From contig JAHNUO010000002.1 in NCBI GenBank assembly GCA_019787685.1, forward strand, positions 1,984,001-2,048,000: a stretch of DNA of 64,000 nucleotides, read 5' to 3'. Shown in pieces: positions 58,729 to 64,000 of this stretch (within the stretch, counting starts at the first letter, position 1; the number at the start of each line of letters is the position of its first letter). Below the pieces are notes generated by a model, which saw only the letters and a list, made by a program, of their open reading frames with translations, had not been told where the DNA came from and ran no database searches. Origin of the DNA: Chiua virens (lineage: Eukaryota > Basidiomycota > Agaricomycetes > Boletales > Boletaceae). The position numbers and the translations under genes are program-made.

Positions 58729-59863
58729 ATGTCCAACAACGTCCTCAATCCCTCCTTCTCCGACGAGATCCCTTTCCCATCCCTCCCACCTTCCACAGCG
58801 ACGATATCCGAACACAGGTCTTTACCCACCGCAGCTTCTATGCTCGTCCCAACCACGTATTCGAAGACCATCCCGATGATCCCAGCCCCGACAACGAAAA
58901 GTATGTTCCCCCTGCTGCAAATCTCCAGAAATCAACCGACCGCAGATTCGAACATCTGGGTGACACCGTTCTGGGCCTTCATTGTCACCGGTCTACTCAA
59001 TGACATGTACCCCAACCTCCGTGTCGGTCCTGCCACAGTGAGCCTTCTTTGTTTCCATGACTTCAGGTGTTCATTCTGTCTAGAAAATCCGTGCCCTTAT
59101 GGTTGGCAATCCCACTCTTGCAGCGATCTCCCGTCGATACGAATTGCCTGCTCAGCTCAGGTTACATCCAGCCCAAGCGATCACCCTGAGGGCCAGTGTC
59201 AATATCCAGGGCAAGTCAACCCTTTACCACCCGTTTATCGCTTCTCACATGTCTCCCCACAGCTGACGTTTTCGAAGTCAGTCCCTCGCATGTGGCTCAT
59301 TGCCCTTACTGACGCCACCTCATGCAGTCTTACGTGGGAGGGTTGTATCTCGATCAGGGTCCTCCTCTCGGTCGAAAAATGGCTCAGGGCGCTGTTTAGA
59401 CCTTACTCCACCGAGGCCTACACCCGCGTTCGGGCCCAGCACCGCCTTCCTCCGCTTCCCGCGTCGATACCGCTACCACTCACCCCAAGCGCGAGTGTCT
59501 CTTCATCTTCGTCCGGTGCTGACAGCGCATCGTCGGTGCCGACGTCGATCGGCAATCAAAACCTGAGGACGTCGTCGTCGACGCCGGCACGTCGGACCGT
59601 ACTCCAGCATCCACATGCGTCAGGCACGCCTACTACGACAGGTCATCTAGCGTTGTTTAATCAACAGCTCCAGAGAGCGAGGCGCGAGTTCGAGTGGGTG
59701 TATGACAATGGCGTGGCCGAGGGCACGACCACAACCCCTATCTGGGCTGTCCGCGTCGAGGTCGATGGCGAAGTCTATGGCAGGGGCAAGGGTGGCACCA
59801 AGAAAGCGGCCCGAAACTGAGGCTGCCAAAGAGGGCCTCGTTCGGCTGGGTATCGTCGTGTGA
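58729..59863 (+). CDS. RNase III-type protein with dsRNA-binding domain (mitochondrial ribosome L3-like)
   Basis: RNase III fold plus dsRBD. Pieces: MSNNVLNPSFSDEIPF (ATG 58729); DIRTQVFTHRSFYARPNHVF; FEHLGDTVLGL (signature FExLGD); IVTGLLNDMYPNLRVGPAT; KIRALMVGNPTLAAISRRY; ADVFESYVGGLYLDQGPPLG; then a Ser-rich linker and the dsRBD ALFNQQLQRARREFEWVYDN, WAVRVEVDGEVYGRGKGG, KKAARN-EAAKEGLVRLGIVV. Frames break near 58791 (one base missing), 58980 (extra C), about 59396 (stop and shift) and 59818 (extra T). The intron after 59210 has a GC donor (GCAAGT). Family motifs are intact on both sides of each break. Confidence 0.72.
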
Positions 59864-60306
59864 GTAGACAGTCCTTGGGCTTGGAGGGCCAAGGTGAGTT
59901 TTTCGCATGCGTATCGGCTATGGTGTTGATCGCATGGTGAGTAGGTGCGTGTGGACTGGTCCCAAGTGCCTTCTGCATGACTTCTCCAGACTCCCGCTGG
60001 TGGGGGGTTCGAAACGCGTCCGGATCCTCCTCCTGCGTTGGTGTGCAGAAGTGGTGCATGGGCTGTTTTTGTCTCGCAAATATTCCTAGAATACCCGTGT
60101 TCAACCACACTTTTTTTTGCTTCTTGTCTCGCCACGTTCAACACATCGCAAATACCTTTTTATAGACTTTGACAATAGAACTGGATTGGTCAACGCCCGG
60201 ATATCTACCACCTAAGTTCGGATATTGTTTTCGATAGATCATTTATTTCCCTACATCTCATCCGCCGACGTGGGAATATCCAGACATTGCAAAGCACAAA
60301 GTATGA
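59864..60306. other. intergenic, no gene recognised
   Basis: About 440 bp between the 3' ends of the RNase III gene and COA3, which converge. No ORF with support. Confidence 0.45.
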
Positions 60307-60775
60307 TCACGACGATCGCCGTTGACACACCCGTCCGAGGTCGTCCAGCGGCGGTGCCCCCCATATGAGCGTCTTGCGCGTCGGGTCCAGCAAACGCGGG
60401 AACGCGCGGTCCAGCAGGGGGGCGAGAACACCCCTGGGTTGAGCATCCGGTAGTGACTACCGTCTCTGCGACTGCTACAATCCGCCTGCCTCTCTGAACT
60501 CCTCGCCATCATCATCTCCCGCGCCTCCTCGTCGACGTCTGAGAAGTCGTCCTGCTTGACGGCGCGAATCGAGTATGCCCAGACGGCGGTGGCGAAACCG
60601 GCGAGGACGAGTCCGGTAAGGGCGTTTTGGAAACGGAAGGGTTCGCGTGCGCGGAGGAGGCCTGGGGACATGACCTGACATGAAAAAAGTGTGAGATGGA
60701 GGTGGTGGTAAAGGCATGACTGACATAGCTACGGGGTCGGTAAGATTTACCAACATCTTTGGGTGACAGGTACAT
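60307..60775 (-). CDS. COA3: Cytochrome c oxidase assembly factor 3
   Basis: Small inner-membrane protein that helps Cox1 maturation. ATG 60775: MYLSPKDVGKSYRPRS, a likely intron, then MSPGLLRAREPFRFQNALTG and a single membrane span LVLAGFATAVWAYSIRAV, followed by KQDDFSDVDEEAR. The C-terminal part LAPLLDRAFPRLLDPTRKTL, IWGAPPLDDLGR is in another frame and can be joined by an intron (GTAGCA...CAACCCAG, about 60435-60480) only if one frame change occurs before it. Stop then at 60307. Identity rests on the membrane segment and KQDDFSDV, so it is good but not certain. Confidence 0.7.
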
Positions 60776-60810
60776 GGTGGTGGAGAATACTACTATTGGT
60801 GGCTGTGCGA

Positions 60811-61754
60811 CTACTCTCTCGGTCCCAAAATCTTTTGAAGTCTGTCCAACTCCTTTTCTCGATCCATCAACATACCCCGCCACTTTTCCTGCTCCTTGAC
60901 AATCTTCCCTCGCGCCTCCTCCAACCGCTCTGCCTCCTCCTTTTCCATATCACTCGTAAACTCGGGCACTCCGGATCGTTTTGTCTCTTGCAGCGACGCC
61001 GGGTTCGACGTATGGAACGGAATCGGTTTCTTGGTGCCCTTGGACAGCGCCGTCGGCGGGTGTGCAGTGAGCAGCGTCAGAAACGACTGAAACGGGTCTG
61101 TAAACACGATCTCGTCGTACTGCCACGAATGCACCGGACCGAGCTTGGCTGCGTTTTCAGGCGAAGGGATCTCGGGTTCGGGTGGGAACGGCGCGCCAGG
61201 GACGGAGAAGGTGACGGACCACGGATGGAGTTTGAGATGATGGTAGAGCGTGATCGCTTTTCTCGCCCGACTCGTTTATAAAATTGATTCGGATTTGAAT
61301 CTCGAATTCACCCCAGCTGTCCGTGATGTAACGTGAATCATAGTCCGAAGAGTGAGAACGAAGAATACGTGCCCCGTCTCGGAGACTTCAAACGGTGCCT
61401 TGTCGATATCTGGATGCGTCAGAGTGTGCGATGTAGGTGAGGTACGAGGACGTACTGCGAGAGGGGTTCGAATAGGTCTCGTGGAGCTTGAACGTGACGC
61501 GTTTGACAAAGTACCCCAGATCGTCTGCACCCCCGACGTCATCCGAGTTTGGCGCACTCGCAGCGCCTCTGACAGCGACCGTCCACCGATGCGTATGTCC
61601 ATCTGGTGCGTGCTCCTTCTCAGCGGCCGTCAACACCGTCGCCGTATTCCCATAAATGACCGGTCTGTGAATCGTCACGCCCTACAAGATTCAGACAAGG
61701 AAGACGGGGGGTCATGATGAGAGAACGTACTCGTACGCGGACACGGTCTGCCAT
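60811..61754 (-). CDS. YAF9: YEATS-domain protein YAF9 (NuA4/SWR1 subunit)
   Basis: Reads acylated histone H3 for NuA4 and SWR1. ATG 61754 MADRVR, an intron, GVTIHRPVIYGNTATVL, HTHRWTVAVRG, DLGYFVKRVTFKLHETY, an intron, NIDKAPFEVSETG, an intron with GC donor near 61372 (GCACGT), WGEFEIQIRINFINESGEK, AITLYHHLKLHPW, then the C-terminal coiled coil EKEEAERLEEARGKIVKEQE ending at 60811. One extra A in an A-run near 61258-61261 separates ESGEK from AITLYHHL. It is divergent from COX7 by 81 bp. Confidence 0.88.
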
Positions 61755-61835
61755 GTGCGGTTGGTCGTTCGGGCGGGTTCGGCATCCAAACGCCGTTCAG
61801 ACTCCGACCACACCTTTAACTCTCTTTACTACACC
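61755..61835. promoter_or_regulatory. 81-bp divergent interval YAF9/COX7
   Basis: Shared 5' region between YAF9 (minus) and COX7 (plus) start codons. No TATA box visible; pyrimidine-rich before the COX7 ATG. Confidence 0.55.
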
Positions 61836-62250
61836 ATGTTCCTCGACTCGCTGGTCAACCGTACGTCCACATTTACCAATGCATTCTATGTTCTTATTTT
61901 TTGTAGGCCCAAACACCGTGCTTGAACAGCAAAAGGCTTTCCAGGTATAACACCTTTGATCACTTTGAACCCACTTCAGTTGCTCACCTACTTTCCAGTC
62001 TTCCCACTTGCCCATTTACGTGCGGCCACCACGGGCAAGGCTCTACCTGGGTACGTATCCGCCCTCTTCAGCGCTGTCTCGGTACAAACCCTTGCGTGCC
62101 AGGCATCTACTTTAGCATCTACGCGGTCGGCATGGTCGGTACCGCCTATGGTATCTACTCGCTTGCATTCGTATGTGTTCTTTGGCACCATCATATTCTG
62201 TCATTGATAGACGTTCTGCTTCCTAGTCCAAGCCAATGAAAAGGGATTAA
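61836..62250 (+). CDS. COX7: Cytochrome c oxidase subunit 7 (VIIa-type)
   Basis: Small single-span subunit of complex IV. Exons: MFLDSLVN (ATG 61836); RPNTVLEQQKAFQ; SSHLPIYVRPPRARLYL; GIYFSIYAVGMVGTAYGIYS (membrane span); a last short exon ending KPMKRD at 62250. All introns are 45-57 nt and in phase. Total about 70 residues, matching the family. The QKAFQ...PRARLYL order is as in fungal COX7. Confidence 0.75.
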
Positions 62251-62449
62251 ATACGCGCATAGACCTGTTCTCGCCTTTTCTTCAATGCATACAAACATTC
62301 ATTGTCTGGCCGTGCCTCCAGCATGGTTCTCTGTGTGAATCAGTGAATCAGGTTGTTCGACCTGAGCGCCGTCCAGCTGTGTCATGGGCAAATCGTGAAG
62401 TCTTGTTACTTGTACACTAGATTCTCTTGTCCTACGCGCGTCTCTATCC

Positions 62450-64000
<1,551 letters not shown>

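Noticed and set aside
58633..59820. Single 395-residue ORF through the RNase III locus as one exon
   Set aside because: It reads through clear introns and shows the RNase III motifs only in other frames; the spliced, frame-corrected reading fits the family.

Overview
The window is nuclear DNA of a mushroom-type basidiomycete (Agaricomycete). Genes sit close together on both strands and are cut by many 45-60 bp introns (GTRNGT...YAG). Most proteins are standard eukaryotic housekeeping factors, with a few families I know only from agaricomycetes. No rRNA, tRNA, CRISPR array or intact transposon was recognised.

Layout. 1-4.4 kb: 3' part of a CTD kinase (CTK1/CDK12 type) facing the COP9 signalosome subunit CSN4. 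4.9-11.5 kb: a very exon-rich agaricomycete protein with a tandem array of exons built on YP motifs. 11.7-19.6 kb, minus strand: a WD40+TPR protein, a PUB-domain protein and a patatin-type lipid-droplet lipase. 19.7-24.8 kb: ORC4 and MED20 back to back (45 bp between start codons), then a mitochondrial pyruvate/branched-chain dehydrogenase kinase. 25-34 kb: an unknown ORF, an NDUFAF3-like factor, a ubiquitin-like unknown, NDUFA8, a lipoate-protein ligase and two tandem MDR oxidoreductases. 56-64 kb: SPT3, MET16, a mitochondrial-type RNase III, COA3, YAF9, COX7 and the kinase end of ATR/Mec1, which runs off the window.

The accessory part is 33.9-55 kb. It holds two intact intronless IRG-like GTPase genes (P-loop GKS, long Ala/Glu coiled coil, MGxxx N-termini) and, 16 kb away, a second block carrying a frameshifted and a truncated copy. 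The blocks share three segments, in order A-C-B at the first locus and C-B-A at the second, so the duplication is circularly permuted. Between the loci lie a 5'-truncated TRAPPC11 remnant, a decayed epoxide-hydrolase-like gene, and a different P-loop GTPase gene. That GTPase gene contains about 2.1 kb of tandem 86-bp units, each of which looks like a complete intron (GTAAGT to CATAG) followed by a 3-nt spacer.

A second theme is the number of single-base frame breaks in otherwise well-conserved genes (WD40 gene, dehydrogenase kinase, NDUFA8, ubiquitin-like gene, SPT3, RNase III, YAF9, one IRG copy). Several look like one extra base inserted between C and G. This suggests consensus errors in the assembly, or less likely real decay, and should be settled before any of these genes is called a pseudogene.

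Family assignments come from recalled motifs, without database searches. Exon borders were read by eye.
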